Positions 16,289 to 25,569 of a stretch of DNA of 64,000 bases are shown here, one piece after another. This stretch comes from Janthinobacterium lividum (GTDB lineage Bacteria; Pseudomonadota; Gammaproteobacteria; Burkholderiales; Burkholderiaceae_D), in the NCBI RefSeq assembly GCF_034424625.1, contig NZ_CP139976.1:930001-994000 (forward strand), given 5' to 3'. A program made the translations under genes and the position numbers. Below the pieces are notes generated by a model. The model saw only the letters and a program-made list of their open reading frames with translations. It ran no database searches and was not told the DNA's origin. How positions within the stretch are numbered: the first letter of the stretch is position 1; every line of letters begins with the position of its first letter.

Positions 16289-18790
16289 ATGAAACTGACT
16301 CTATTCGCCGCCGCCGCCATGGCGGTGTGCCAGGCGCAGGCCGCCGACCTTGCCGCTGACGCCAGCCTGGCCGCGAGCCTGGCCACCTCGGGCGACTTGC
16401 CCACCGTCATCATCACGGGCAGCATGCCGCTGCCCACCGTGGAGCAGCCGCGCGATGCCTTGGCCGCGCCCGTGCAGACGGCCAGCGCGCAGCAGATCGC
16501 CCGCAGCGGCGCGCTCGATATTTCCGCTTTCCTGCGCCGCAACCTGGGCAGCGTGGTTGTCAACGAGGTGCAGAACAACCCGTTCCAGCCTGACATCAGC
16601 TACCGCGGCTACACGGCTTCGCCCCTGCTGGGCACGCCGCAGGGGCTCTCCGTGTATCTGGATGGCATGCGCCTGAACCAGCCGTTTGGCGACGTCGTCA
16701 GCTGGGACTTGATCCCGCGCATGGCCATCGAATCGCTGACCCTGATGCCGGGCTCGAATCCCCTGTTCGGCTTGAATACCCTGGGCGGCGCGCTGGCCCT
16801 GCAAACCAAGGATGGCAGGAGCAGTCCCGGCACCGCCATCGAGGCGCGCCTGGGTTCCGACAAACGGCGCGCCGTCGAGGTCGAGCATGGCGGCAGCAAT
16901 GCGCAAGGCTGGCACTGGTATGTGACGGGCAACCGCTTCAAGGAGGCGGGCTGGCGCGACGATTCGCCGTCCGACGTGCATCAGGTGTTTGGCAAGCTGG
17001 GCTGGAGCGATGCGCGCACGGACATCGCCTTGATCTTGTCTCACGCGGACAATGCGCTGACGGGCAACGGCTTGCAGGAACAGCGCCTGCTGGCGCGCGA
17101 CTACCGCAGCGTCTATACCAAGCCGGATTTGACGCAGAACAAATCGACCCTGTTGAACCTGACGGGCAAGCACCAGGCCGGTGCTGCCTTGCTCTTGTCC
17201 GGCAATGTGTACTACCGCAAGATCGACACGCACACGTTTAACGGCGACCTGAACGACGAGTCGCTCGATCAGTCCGTCTACCAGCCCGGCGCGGCCGAGC
17301 GGGCGGCCCTGGCGGCGGCCGGCTACACGGGCTTTCCCGCCAGCGGGGCGAATGCATCCAACACGCCATTCCCCAAATGGCGCTGCATCGCCAATGTGGT
17401 GCTGAACGATGAGCCGGCCGAAAAGTGCAATGGCATGCTCAACCGCAGCCATACGCGGCAGGAAAACTATGGGTTTTCCGGCCAGGTCACGGCGCTGGCC
17501 GACGTGGCGGGAGCACGCCATGCCGTCACTGCCGGTACCGCCTACGACACGAGCCACGCCACCTTCCGCCAGACGAGCCAGTTTGGCTATCTGAATCCCG
17601 ACCGCAGCATCACGCCCGTGGATTTCTTTGCCGATGGCACGCAGATCGATGACGATGGCACGCCGGTCGACAACCGGGTCGACTTGAGCGGGCGCATGCG
17701 TACGTGGAGCGTGTATGCGAGCGACAGCATGGCGTTCAATCAAGACCTGACCCTGACCATCTCCGGCCGCTACAACCGCAGCACGGTGCGCAACCGCGAT
17801 GCCATCACGCCCGGTGGCGGCAGCGGCTCGCTCGATGGCGACCATCGTTTCAGCCGCTTCAATCCCGCCATCGGCCTCGCCTATGCGCCGGCCGGAGGTA
17901 CCGGCGCGTATTTCGGCTACAACGAAGGCAGCCGCACGCCGACGGCCATCGAACTCGGTTGCGCCGACCCGGAAAACCCATGCCGCCTGCCCAACGCCAT
18001 GGCCGGCGACCCGCCATTGAAACAGGTGGTGACGAAGACGTGGGAGGCGGGCGTGCGCGGCCAGTGGCGCGACGTGGCCCGCTGGAGCGCGGGCGTGTTC
18101 CGCGCGGAAAACCATGACGATATCCTGTTCGTCGCCGACAACCAGGCCGGTTTCGGCTATTTCAAGAATTTCGGCAAGACGCGCCACCAGGGCGTGGAAC
18201 TGGCGGTCGACGGCAAGGCGGGCGCGCTGGACTTCGGCGTCAATTACACGTGGCTGCAGGCGACCTACCAAAGCCGGGAAACCGTCAACGGCAGCGCCAA
18301 CAGCAGCAGCGATGCGGAGGCGCCCGGCCTGGAAGGCAATATCGCCATCGCGCCGGGTAACCGCATTCCTTTGACGCCGAGCCATATCCTGAAGGCGCAT
18401 GTGGATGTCCAGGGCGGGCGCGACTGGACGGTGGGCCTGGCCATGACGGCCGTCTCCAGCGCGTATGCGCGCGGCAATGAAAACAACCAGCACCAGGCGG
18501 GCGGTCCATCGTACTTGGGCGCGGGCAAGAGCGGCGGCTATGCCGTGGTCGAACTGAACGGCAAGTACCAGCTGACGCCCCGGCTCAGCGTGTTCGCCCA
18601 GGTGAATAATCTGTTCGATCGGAAATATGCGACAGCGGCCCAGCTGGGCGCGACGGGTTTCGATGCCAGCGGCAATTTTGCCGCCCGGCCATTGCCCGCC
18701 GTGAACGGTGAGTATCCGATGGTCAATGCCACGTTTTATGCGGCCGGCGCGCCACGCAGCGTGAACGTGGGCCTGCGCTACGCGTTTTAA
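16289..18790 (+). CDS. TonB-dependent outer membrane receptor
   Basis: 833 residues with a signal peptide (MKLTLFAAAAMAVCQAQA). A TonB-box-like LPTVIITGS precedes the plug domain (APVQTASAQQIARSGALDISAFLRRNLGSVVV... to ...FGLNTLGGALALQTKDG), and the rest is a 22-strand barrel ending in the aromatic-terminated strand RSVNVGLRYAF. A pair of cysteines in loops (RCIAN, EKCNG; GCADPENPCRL) suggests extracellular disulfides. It imports an iron chelate, vitamin or sugar polymer using the proton motive force via TonB; the substrate cannot be told. Its last base overlaps the stop of the convergent response regulator. Confidence 0.93.
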   Translation: MKLTLFAAAAMAVCQAQAADLAADASLAASLATSGDLPTVIITGSMPLPTVEQPRDALAAPVQTASAQQIARSGALDISAFLRRNLGSVVVNEVQNNPFQPDISYRGYTASPLLGTPQGLSVYLDGMRLNQPFGDVVSWDLIPRMAIESLTLMPGSNPLFGLNTLGGALALQTKDGRSSPGTAIEARLGSDKRRAVEVEHGGSNAQGWHWYVTGNRFKEAGWRDDSPSDVHQVFGKLGWSDARTDIALILSHADNALTGNGLQEQRLLARDYRSVYTKPDLTQNKSTLLNLTGKHQAGAALLLSGNVYYRKIDTHTFNGDLNDESLDQSVYQPGAAERAALAAAGYTGFPASGANASNTPFPKWRCIANVVLNDEPAEKCNGMLNRSHTRQENYGFSGQVTALADVAGARHAVTAGTAYDTSHATFRQTSQFGYLNPDRSITPVDFFADGTQIDDDGTPVDNRVDLSGRMRTWSVYASDSMAFNQDLTLTISGRYNRSTVRNRDAITPGGGSGSLDGDHRFSRFNPAIGLAYAPAGGTGAYFGYNEGSRTPTAIELGCADPENPCRLPNAMAGDPPLKQVVTKTWEAGVRGQWRDVARWSAGVFRAENHDDILFVADNQAGFGYFKNFGKTRHQGVELAVDGKAGALDFGVNYTWLQATYQSRETVNGSANSSSDAEAPGLEGNIAIAPGNRIPLTPSHILKAHVDVQGGRDWTVGLAMTAVSSAYARGNENNQHQAGGPSYLGAGKSGGYAVVELNGKYQLTPRLSVFAQVNNLFDRKYATAAQLGATGFDASGNFAARPLPAVNGEYPMVNATFYAAGAPRSVNVGLRYAF

Positions 18791-19455
18791 GGGTGGATAT
18801 GCTCAATGACGCCATTGCGCAGGGCAAGATGGACGAGGGCGGCGGGGCCGGGCACGTCGAGCTTTTCCTTGATGCAGGTCTGGTGGTTCGCTACCGTCTT
18901 GCTGCTCACGTGCAGCAGGCGGGCGCAGTCGGCGGCGCTGCGGCCTTCGGCCAGCAGGCGGAAAATTTCGAATTCGCGCTGGCTCAGGCTGCTCAAGCGC
19001 TGCGCTTCCATGCGGGCCGTGCCTTGCAGCACGCCCGGTGCGCTGTGCGGGTCCAGGTAGCGCCGGCCCGCGTGGGCGGCGCGCACGGCGTCGACCAGGT
19101 GTTCCGGGTCCGCCTGCTTGCTGACGAAGCCGCAGGCGCCGCCATCGAGCGCGCGCGCGATCAGCTGCGGCGTGTCGTGCATGGTAAATACCAGCACGCG
19201 CGCGCCGGCATCGCGGGCCAGCAGCTTGCGCAGCAATTCCAGGCCGCCGATGCCGGGCATGGACAAATCCGTCACGCAGACGTCGGGCGCGTGCTCCTGG
19301 TACAAGCCATACGCCGTTTCGCCATTGCCCGCCTCGGCCACGACGGCGATGTCGCCGCCCTGTTCCAGCAGGCGGCGGTAGCCCGTGCGCACCACCGGGT
19401 GGTCGTCCACCAGCATCACGCGGATCGGCCGTATGCTGCCGTGCATGGCGCTCAT
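18787..19455 (-). CDS. NarL/FixJ family response regulator
   Basis: A 222-residue regulator: receiver domain with DD in MLVDDHP, phospho-acceptor Asp in CVTDLSMPG and Lys in FVSKQA; then a LuxR-type helix-turn-helix (LSQREFEIFRLLAEGRSAADCARLLHVSSKTVANHQTCIKEKL). The start at 19455 overlaps the kinase stop by 4 bp (ATGA), so the pair is translationally coupled. A second ATG lies 9 bases in. The gene is convergent with, and overlaps by 4 bases, the TonB receptor gene. Target genes are unknown. Confidence 0.93.
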   Translation of the reverse strand: MSAMHGSIRPIRVMLVDDHPVVRTGYRRLLEQGGDIAVVAEAGNGETAYGLYQEHAPDVCVTDLSMPGIGGLELLRKLLARDAGARVLVFTMHDTPQLIARALDGGACGFVSKQADPEHLVDAVRAAHAGRRYLDPHSAPGVLQGTARMEAQRLSSLSQREFEIFRLLAEGRSAADCARLLHVSSKTVANHQTCIKEKLDVPGPAALVHLALRNGVIEHIHP

Positions 19456-20366
19456 GCCGCGCACCGTGCCGCCAAGGGCATCGCCACTTCGATGCGCAAG
19501 CCCTTGCCCAGCGCGCTGATCCAGCGGATATGGCCGCGCAAGCCGGCCACGCGCTCGCGCATGCCCAGCATGCCGTAACCGGAGTCCTGCTGCATGTCCT
19601 GGCGCAAGCCCCGGCCATTGTCTTCGATGGCCAGGTGCAGCACGCCGCGCGCATCGGCGCGCAATTCCACCGTGGCCTGGTCGGCGCCCGCGTGGCGCGC
19701 CACGTTCGTCAAGCCTTCCTGCACCAGGCGGTAGATGGCGGTGGCGGTGCTGTCGTCGAGGCCGGCGGGGATGGCGTGCGCCGCGAAATGGCAGGCGATG
19801 CCGTGCTGCTGGGCCCAGCTGTCGCACAGCGCCTGCAGGGCCGGCGCCAATCCCAGGCTGTCGAGCACGGGCGGGCGCAGCCGGCGCAGCATGGTGCGCA
19901 CCATCGCATGCAGCGCTTCCGAGGAGCGGGCGATGCTGGCGGCGCAGGCCTGCACGTTGGCCTGGTCGCCATCGCGCGCGCGCAAGATGTAGCTGGCGGC
20001 GGCGCGGATGGCCGTGCAGTCTTGTCCCACTTCATCGTGCAGCTCGCGCGCCAGCGCGCAGCGTTCCTCTTCCTGCGCGCGCAGCAGGCGCTGCGTGAGG
20101 GCGCGGTTTTGCGCCAGCAGCAGCGCCACCTGGCGTCCGCGCCGCACGGCAAAGCCGGCCAGCGCCAGCACCAGCAGCAACAGGCTCAGGACCAGTTCAT
20201 CGAGTTGCCAGTGTTCCTGGCGCCAGAGCGCGCGCGTCAGCCGTTCGGCCAGGTCCAGCCTGGCGGCCAGCAGGAAAAAAGCCAGCGCCAGCGTGCCGCA
20301 CGCGATGATGCGCCGGGCCGGCAGCGTGCCTGAGCGGCCGCTGCCGGCCAGTTGGTAGTGTTCCAT
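19452..20366 (-). CDS. Sensor histidine kinase, NarX/UhpB type (HisKA_3)
   Basis: 304 residues. Two N-terminal membrane helices (IIACGTLALAFFLLAARL and LVLSLLLLVLALAGFAV) are separated by only a short loop, so there is no sizeable extracytoplasmic sensor. The dimerisation domain carries the phospho-accepting His in ARELHDEVGQDC, followed by the GHKL ATPase domain with N-box EGLTNVARHAGA, G1 IEDNGRGL and G2 GYGMLGMRERV. It probably phosphorylates the coupled NarL-type regulator. The signal may be sensed in the membrane or via a partner. Start at 20366 is preceded by GGGAGC. Confidence 0.92.
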   Translation of the reverse strand: MEHYQLAGSGRSGTLPARRIIACGTLALAFFLLAARLDLAERLTRALWRQEHWQLDELVLSLLLLVLALAGFAVRRGRQVALLLAQNRALTQRLLRAQEEERCALARELHDEVGQDCTAIRAAASYILRARDGDQANVQACAASIARSSEALHAMVRTMLRRLRPPVLDSLGLAPALQALCDSWAQQHGIACHFAAHAIPAGLDDSTATAIYRLVQEGLTNVARHAGADQATVELRADARGVLHLAIEDNGRGLRQDMQQDSGYGMLGMRERVAGLRGHIRWISALGKGLRIEVAMPLAARCAA

Positions 20367-20795
20367 GATGCTGCTCCCTGAGCACGGTCGATCTCTTTGT
20401 TGTGCAAGCTTCATGCCATCGCTGCAGGGGCTGTGGCCGGGCGCGTGGCGGGGAGAGACAAGTGTTCCAGGATGGAACAGGTGTACCGCGATGTGACGGG
20501 AAGATGATGGTGGGCAGGCGCGGTTTTCGAGCTTATCTGAAGTCGGGCCGGCACGCTGGCGCGCACGTCTGCAGTGCGCAGCATTGTTGTTCCAATGTAA
20601 CGTTGAGATTGCTCAAGCTTTCATAGATAAAACAAAACAAAGTTTCGCGGAGCTAGATAAAAAATAAATAAATGATATTAAAAATATGTTATTTGTTTTA
20701 TGCGATTTGCTATATTTGTTGACACTTTTGTGAAAAAGCTGAAAGCGGGCGCCAGACCTGCCGACCTATCTATCCACAACAAACAAGGGAATAGA
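20367..20795. other. Intergenic promoter region between kinase and PEP-CTERM genes
   Basis: About 430 bases, GC-rich near the kinase and AT-rich from about 20600. It must hold both divergent promoters. A TTGACA at 20717-20722 could be a -35 for the PEP-CTERM gene, but no clear -10 follows. No RNA gene or further protein gene is supported. Confidence 0.4.
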
Positions 20796-21611
20796 ATGAA
20801 TCGTTCATCACATGCGCGGGTATCGCCCGCCACCGCCAATCCGCCCGCTACCCGCGGTCGCGCCACCATCCTGGCCGCGCTGGCCACCTTGTCCGTGCTG
20901 GCCTCGGCGCCGGCCATGGCCGATGTCCTGACCTTCGATAACTTGCGCCCCGACGTGTATGCCAGCGGCCAGACGCTCAATACGTCGAGCTACAACCTGC
21001 TGTTCCTGGCCGATCCGACCACGGCGGCCGGCGGCGGCGTCAGCGGCGTGGGCGCCATCCTCGATGGCCGCGTGGGCTCGTCGTGCGATATCGCCGCCTG
21101 CCCGCAGGGCGCCACCGGCAATTACCTGGCCATCCTCAACGATGGCGGCGTGAATTTTTCGCGTGCCGACCACCAGGCGTTCAGCCTGGCCGGTTTCGAT
21201 TATTCCTTCATCGCGCCCGTATCCGGCTTGCCCAACATGAATTGGGGCCAGTTGCAGCTGAGCGGCACCCTGAGCAACGGCCAGGTGATCAGCACCTCGC
21301 TGGCGTTTCCCGGCCAGGGCGGCGATGGCAATTACCATTTCCAGGGCGCTTCCCTGCTGGGCGGCTTCAGCAACTACGCGTTTACGGGCCTGACCTTCAA
21401 CGCGTGCATTTTCAATGACACTGGCGCGTGCAGCAATTCCATCGATTTCCCCGCCTTTAACCAGGGCCAGTTTGCGCTCGACAACATCAACATCAGCGCC
21501 GTGCCGGAACCGTCGACCTACATGCTGATGCTGGTCGGCCTGGGCGCCATCGGCATGCTGTCGCGCCGCCGCACCGGCAAGTTCGCAGCGTTCACCGTGC
21601 AAGGAGCGTGA
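20796..21611 (+). CDS. PEP-CTERM sorting domain protein
   Basis: A 271-residue exported protein. The signal peptide follows a long N-region (hydrophobic ATILAALATLSVLASAPAMA). The body is rich in Gly, Ser and Asn, with a Cys pair (SSCDIAACPQG), and ends in the PEP-CTERM anchor: VPEPSTYMLMLVGLGAIGML then SRRR. Just before it stands GQFALDNINIS, fitting the QF-x-x-D subtype. Such proteins are processed by an exosortase (EpsH/XrtA) and are tied to exopolysaccharide; no exosortase gene is in the window. It lies 1 bp upstream of the subtilase gene, with AAGGAG for that gene inside its end, so the two form an operon. Confidence 0.9.
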   Translation: MNRSSHARVSPATANPPATRGRATILAALATLSVLASAPAMADVLTFDNLRPDVYASGQTLNTSSYNLLFLADPTTAAGGGVSGVGAILDGRVGSSCDIAACPQGATGNYLAILNDGGVNFSRADHQAFSLAGFDYSFIAPVSGLPNMNWGQLQLSGTLSNGQVISTSLAFPGQGGDGNYHFQGASLLGGFSNYAFTGLTFNACIFNDTGACSNSIDFPAFNQGQFALDNINISAVPEPSTYMLMLVGLGAIGMLSRRRTGKFAAFTVQGA

Positions 21612-21612
21612 G

Positions 21613-24600
21613 ATGAAATTACGTCCCGTTTCACTCGGTATCCTCCTGCTGGCCGCCAGCCTGGCGCAAGCGGCGCAGGCGCAGGAACGCCGCTCCTACA
21701 TCGTGCAATTGGTCGACAAGCCGGCCGCCACCTACACGGGCCAGGTCGACGGCCTGGCCGCCACCAAGCCGGCCCCGGGCGCGCGCATCAACGTGGGCGC
21801 CGCCGATGTGCAGGCCTATTTGAGCTACCTCGACACCAAGCAGGCCGCCGTGGCCGGCACCGTCAGCGCGGCTGAAATCACGCACCAGTACAGCGTCGTC
21901 TTCAACGGCTTTTCCGCCTTGCTGACGGACGATGAAGTGCGGGCCCTGAAGAAAAACAGCGGCGTGGCCAGCATCAGCGCCGACTCCATCCTGCAGCTCG
22001 ACACCAGCTATACGCCCAGCTTCCTGGGCCTGGACAAGCCGGGCGGCATCTGGGAGCAGCTGGGCGGCAAGGCGCACGCGGGTGAAGACATCATCATCGG
22101 CATCGTCGACAGCGGCATCTGGCCGGAAAACACGGCCTTTGCCGACCGCCTGGACGAGAATGGCGTACCTAGCCACAGCGGCAACAATGTCGTGTACGGC
22201 GCGCCACCGGCCAGCTGGCAGGGCACTTGCCAGACGGGCGAGGGTTTCTCCGCCGAGAATTGCAACAACAAGCTGATCGGTGCGCGCTACTACCGCGCCG
22301 CCACGTCGGCGCTGCACTGGACGGAATTCCGTTCGCCGCGCGATTCCGTCGCCGGCCTGACGGGACACGGCGGCCATGGCACGCATACGGCCTCCACGGC
22401 CGGCGGCAACAATGGCGCCCTGGCCACCTCGAACGGCGTGTCGCTGGGCAAGGCATCGGGCATGGCGCCGCGCGCCCGCATCGCCGCCTATAAAGTGTGC
22501 TGGACGGCCGCATCGACGGGCCGCAACGGTTGCGCCACGGCCGACAGCGTGGCCGCCATCGACCAGGCGGTCAAGGATGGCGTCAACGTCATCAACTTCT
22601 CCATCGGCCCGAACGCGGGCGGCGGCGCCTTCGACGAACCGACGGAAGTCGCCTTCCTCGGCGCGGCGGCAGCCGGCGTATTCGTTGCCACGTCGGGCGG
22701 CAATTCCGGTCCGGCCACGCCGGCGCCCGACGTGCCGGCACCCGTGTCGCACATCAGCCCGTGGCTGGCAACCGTGGCCAATTCCACCCACAACCGCCTG
22801 TACGCGGGCAATGTCATCCTCAGCAACGGCACCAAGCTGGAAGGCGCGTCGAGCAATGCGAAGACGCCGGCGCTGCCGCTGATCCGCTCGCGCGACGCGG
22901 GCCTGGCCGGCGTGCCGCCGACGGACGTCAATCTGCTGCGCTGCTTCGGCGCGGCCGATGCCACTTCGGCGTATCTCGACCCGGCGAAAGTGGCCGGCAA
23001 GATACTCGTGTGCGACCGTGGCGGAAACGTGCTGGTCAACAAGAGCGCGAATGCGAAGACGGCCGGCGCGGCGGGCGTGATCATCGCCAACGTGGCCGGC
23101 GGCGCCAACACCATCATCAACCAGGCGCACGTGCTGTCGACCGTGCACCTGGCGCAGGCGCAGGGCGACGCGCTGAAGGCCTTCATGGCGGCGACGCCCG
23201 ATGGCACGGCGGCGCTGGGCGAGGTGCATACGATCCCCGACACCACGGTGCAGGCGCCGATCGTCAGCGACCGGTCCTCGCGCGGGCCGAACGTGGCCAA
23301 TGCGAACATCCTGAAACCGGATCTCTCGGCGCCCGGCACCAACGTGCTGGCCGGCGTGACGGCCGACCTGACGCCGGCGCAGCGCGATGCCGTGGCGGCA
23401 GGCGGCGTGGCGCCGGCGGCCGAGTGGGATTTCTATTCCGGCACTTCGATGGCCAGTCCGCACGTGGCTGGCGTGGCGGCGCTGCTCAAGCAGCAGCATC
23501 CCGACTGGTCGCCCGCGGCCATCAAGTCGGCGCTGATGACGACGGCCTTCAGCACCTATTCGGATGGCTTGAACGGTTCCGTGTCGTGGGATGCCACGGC
23601 GAAGACCTCGGGCCAGCTGCCATGGGGCCAGGGCGCCGGCCACATTGCGCCGAACAGCGCGGCCGATCCCGGCCTCGTGTACGACATGTCGGAAATCGAC
23701 TATGCGCGCTTCCTGTGCGGCCTGAACCTGAAGGTCTACAGCGCCGCCACGTGCCAGGCCATCGGTACCATCACGGCCTATAACCTGAACCTGGCGTCGC
23801 TGACGGCGGCCAACGTGCTGGGCACGCAAACGCTGACGCGCACGGTGACCAACGTGGGCGCCAGCAGCGCCGTCTACAACGTCTCGGCCAGCCTGCCCGG
23901 CTATACGGTGGCGGTGACGCCTACCAGCCTGAACCTGGCGCCGGGCGCCAAGGGTCAGTACCAGGTCAAGCTGACGCGCACCACGGCGCCGGCCAATACC
24001 TGGACCTACGGCGCCCTGAGCTGGACGGATGGCACGCACACCGTGCGCAGCCCGCTGACGGCGCGCGGCACCTCGCTGGCCGCCATTCCGCTGGTCAGCA
24101 GCGAAGCGGCCACGGGCAGCAAGGTGCTGACCCTGGGCACGGGCTTCACGGGCGCGCTGGTCGGCGTCAAGTCGGGTCTCGTCGAAGCCGTGCGCCAGGC
24201 GCGCACGATCGGCCAGGCGGCGACAGGCGCTGCCGCATCGGCTGCCTGCAAGGCGGGCGGCGCCACGGGTGTGAACGTGCACAACGTGGTGATCCCTGCC
24301 GGCACCCTGGCGGCGCGCTTTGCCACCTACGATGCGGAAACGACGGGTGGCGCGAATACCGACATGGACATGGAGGTCTACAACGCCGCCAATGTGCTGG
24401 TCGGCAGCAGCGGCAATGAAAGTTCCAATGAGCAAGTGGAATTGCGCCTGCCTGCCGCCGGCACCTACAAGGTGTGCGTGATCGGTTTTGCGCCGCAAAA
24501 CGGCCAGGCCGACTACACCTTGTCGTCGTGGGTGCTGGCGCCGGGCTTGAACAACGGCAGCTTCAAGGCGCTGATGCCGGGCACGGCCTACACGGGCGGC

Positions 24601-24777
24601 ACCGCATCTGTCTCTCTGAGCTGGTCCAACCTGGCCGAAGGCAAGCGCCACCTGGGCGCCGTCGGCTACCAGGTGGCTGGCGTGGTGCAGGGCGTGACGG
24701 TGGTCGAGGTCAATACCAATGATCCCGTGCCGCTGTTCCAGAACGCGCGCGGCACCAGGCCGGTGCTGGCGGAATAA
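21613..24777 (+). CDS. Large secreted subtilase (S8 serine peptidase) with PA insert
   Basis: A 1054-residue exported protease. Order: signal peptide (ending AQAAQAQ), I9 inhibitor propeptide (RSYIVQLVDKPAATYTG... to about 120), S8 catalytic domain with Asp166 (GIVDSGIWPE), His255 (GGHGTHTAS) and Ser612 (SGTSMASPHVAGVAALL), a PA domain between His and Ser (AGKILVCDRGGNVLVNKSANAKTAGAAGVII), an fn3-like domain (TRTVTNVGASSAVYNVSAS) and a C-terminal PPC-like beta domain. The architecture resembles plant-type subtilases. No PEP-CTERM anchor of its own. Coupled to the PEP-CTERM gene upstream, so it may be a co-secreted partner or process it. Confidence 0.94.
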   Translation: MKLRPVSLGILLLAASLAQAAQAQERRSYIVQLVDKPAATYTGQVDGLAATKPAPGARINVGAADVQAYLSYLDTKQAAVAGTVSAAEITHQYSVVFNGFSALLTDDEVRALKKNSGVASISADSILQLDTSYTPSFLGLDKPGGIWEQLGGKAHAGEDIIIGIVDSGIWPENTAFADRLDENGVPSHSGNNVVYGAPPASWQGTCQTGEGFSAENCNNKLIGARYYRAATSALHWTEFRSPRDSVAGLTGHGGHGTHTASTAGGNNGALATSNGVSLGKASGMAPRARIAAYKVCWTAASTGRNGCATADSVAAIDQAVKDGVNVINFSIGPNAGGGAFDEPTEVAFLGAAAAGVFVATSGGNSGPATPAPDVPAPVSHISPWLATVANSTHNRLYAGNVILSNGTKLEGASSNAKTPALPLIRSRDAGLAGVPPTDVNLLRCFGAADATSAYLDPAKVAGKILVCDRGGNVLVNKSANAKTAGAAGVIIANVAGGANTIINQAHVLSTVHLAQAQGDALKAFMAATPDGTAALGEVHTIPDTTVQAPIVSDRSSRGPNVANANILKPDLSAPGTNVLAGVTADLTPAQRDAVAAGGVAPAAEWDFYSGTSMASPHVAGVAALLKQQHPDWSPAAIKSALMTTAFSTYSDGLNGSVSWDATAKTSGQLPWGQGAGHIAPNSAADPGLVYDMSEIDYARFLCGLNLKVYSAATCQAIGTITAYNLNLASLTAANVLGTQTLTRTVTNVGASSAVYNVSASLPGYTVAVTPTSLNLAPGAKGQYQVKLTRTTAPANTWTYGALSWTDGTHTVRSPLTARGTSLAAIPLVSSEAATGSKVLTLGTGFTGALVGVKSGLVEAVRQARTIGQAATGAAASAACKAGGATGVNVHNVVIPAGTLAARFATYDAETTGGANTDMDMEVYNAANVLVGSSGNESSNEQVELRLPAAGTYKVCVIGFAPQNGQADYTLSSWVLAPGLNNGSFKALMPGTAYTGGTASVSLSWSNLAEGKRHLGAVGYQVAGVVQGVTVVEVNTNDPVPLFQNARGTRPVLAE

Positions 24778-24797
24778 ACCGTTCATTGTGTGAACGC

Positions 24798-24827
24798 AAG
24801 GCGTGCCTCCGGGCACGCCTTTTTTTA
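24798..24827 (+). terminator. Strong terminator after the subtilase gene
   Basis: A perfect 10-bp stem AAGGCGTGCC / GGCACGCCTT with a TCCG loop and a T-run. Confidence 0.92.
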
Positions 24828-24934
24828 TGCACGCATCCCCGTTCGGGAGGAATAGCGCTTGCGCGCCGGCAAAGCCACCGGTATCTTGTCGGATAGCCAT
24901 GGCTTTGTGCCCTGGCATTCTTGGGGAGTCGCGC

Positions 24935-25552
24935 GTGACCAGTTTCCGCACCAATACCGACCGCCTGCTGGAAGTGCGCCTGCAGGATGAAAAAGTGCTG
25001 GCGATTGCCGGCGCCATGGTCGCCTATACGGGCGCCATCAAATTTGAAAAGTCCCTGCTCGGTGGCGAGGGCATCTTTGGCGCGCTCAAGCGCAAGGTGA
25101 CGAACGAAGGCATGCAGGTGATGCAGGCCGCCGGCACGGGCACCGTGTTTTTCGCGCAGAATGCGGCCGAGATCACCGTCATGGCGCTGGCCGGCGAAAA
25201 GCTGACCATCGAAAGCAGCAGCCTGCTGGCCTACGACACGAGCCTGAAAACGGGCACCAGCTTTGCGGGTTTGCGCGGCGCCAGTTCCGGCCAGGGCCTG
25301 TTTTCCACCACCGTGGAAGGCAACGGCAACCTGGCCGTCATTTCGCGCGGCAACCTAATCATGCTGGAAGTGACGCCGGCGCATCCGCTGCGCGTGGACC
25401 CGGACGCCTTCGTTGGCTTCAAGGGCGACATCCGCCAGGAATTCGTTTTTGATGTCAACTGGCGCACGATGATCGGCCAGAGCTCGGGCGAATCGTACCA
25501 GCACAAATTCACAGGCCAGGGCGTGGTGTTCATCCAGCCCGCCGAACGTTAA
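24935..25552 (+). CDS. AIM24 family protein (first of three)
   Basis: A 205-residue protein of the AIM24/DUF124 (TIGR00266-like) family. Seen: VLAIAGAMVAYTGAIKFEKSLLGG, NEGMQVMQAAGTGTVFFAQNAAEITVMAL, ESSSLLAYDTSL and the ending QSSGESYQHKFTGQGVVFIQPAER. The fold is a repetitive beta barrel; bacterial roles are not known, while the yeast namesake is mitochondrial. Start: GTG at 24935 preceded by GGGGAG; an ATG far upstream would run through the preceding terminator. First of three adjacent paralogues. Confidence 0.85.
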   Translation: MTSFRTNTDRLLEVRLQDEKVLAIAGAMVAYTGAIKFEKSLLGGEGIFGALKRKVTNEGMQVMQAAGTGTVFFAQNAAEITVMALAGEKLTIESSSLLAYDTSLKTGTSFAGLRGASSGQGLFSTTVEGNGNLAVISRGNLIMLEVTPAHPLRVDPDAFVGFKGDIRQEFVFDVNWRTMIGQSSGESYQHKFTGQGVVFIQPAER

Positions 25553-25569
25553 GTCAGCGAGGACCCGCG

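Noticed and set aside
20540..20565. GG...GC spacing resembling a sigma-54 promoter before the PEP-CTERM gene
   Set aside because: The spacing between the two elements does not give GC at the required place, and the site is about 240 bp from the start codon.
21631..25017. Very long open frame antisense to the subtilase gene
   Set aside because: It is rich in Arg, His and Ala as expected from the complement of GC-rich codons, and has no domain or signal; the plus-strand subtilase is unmistakable.
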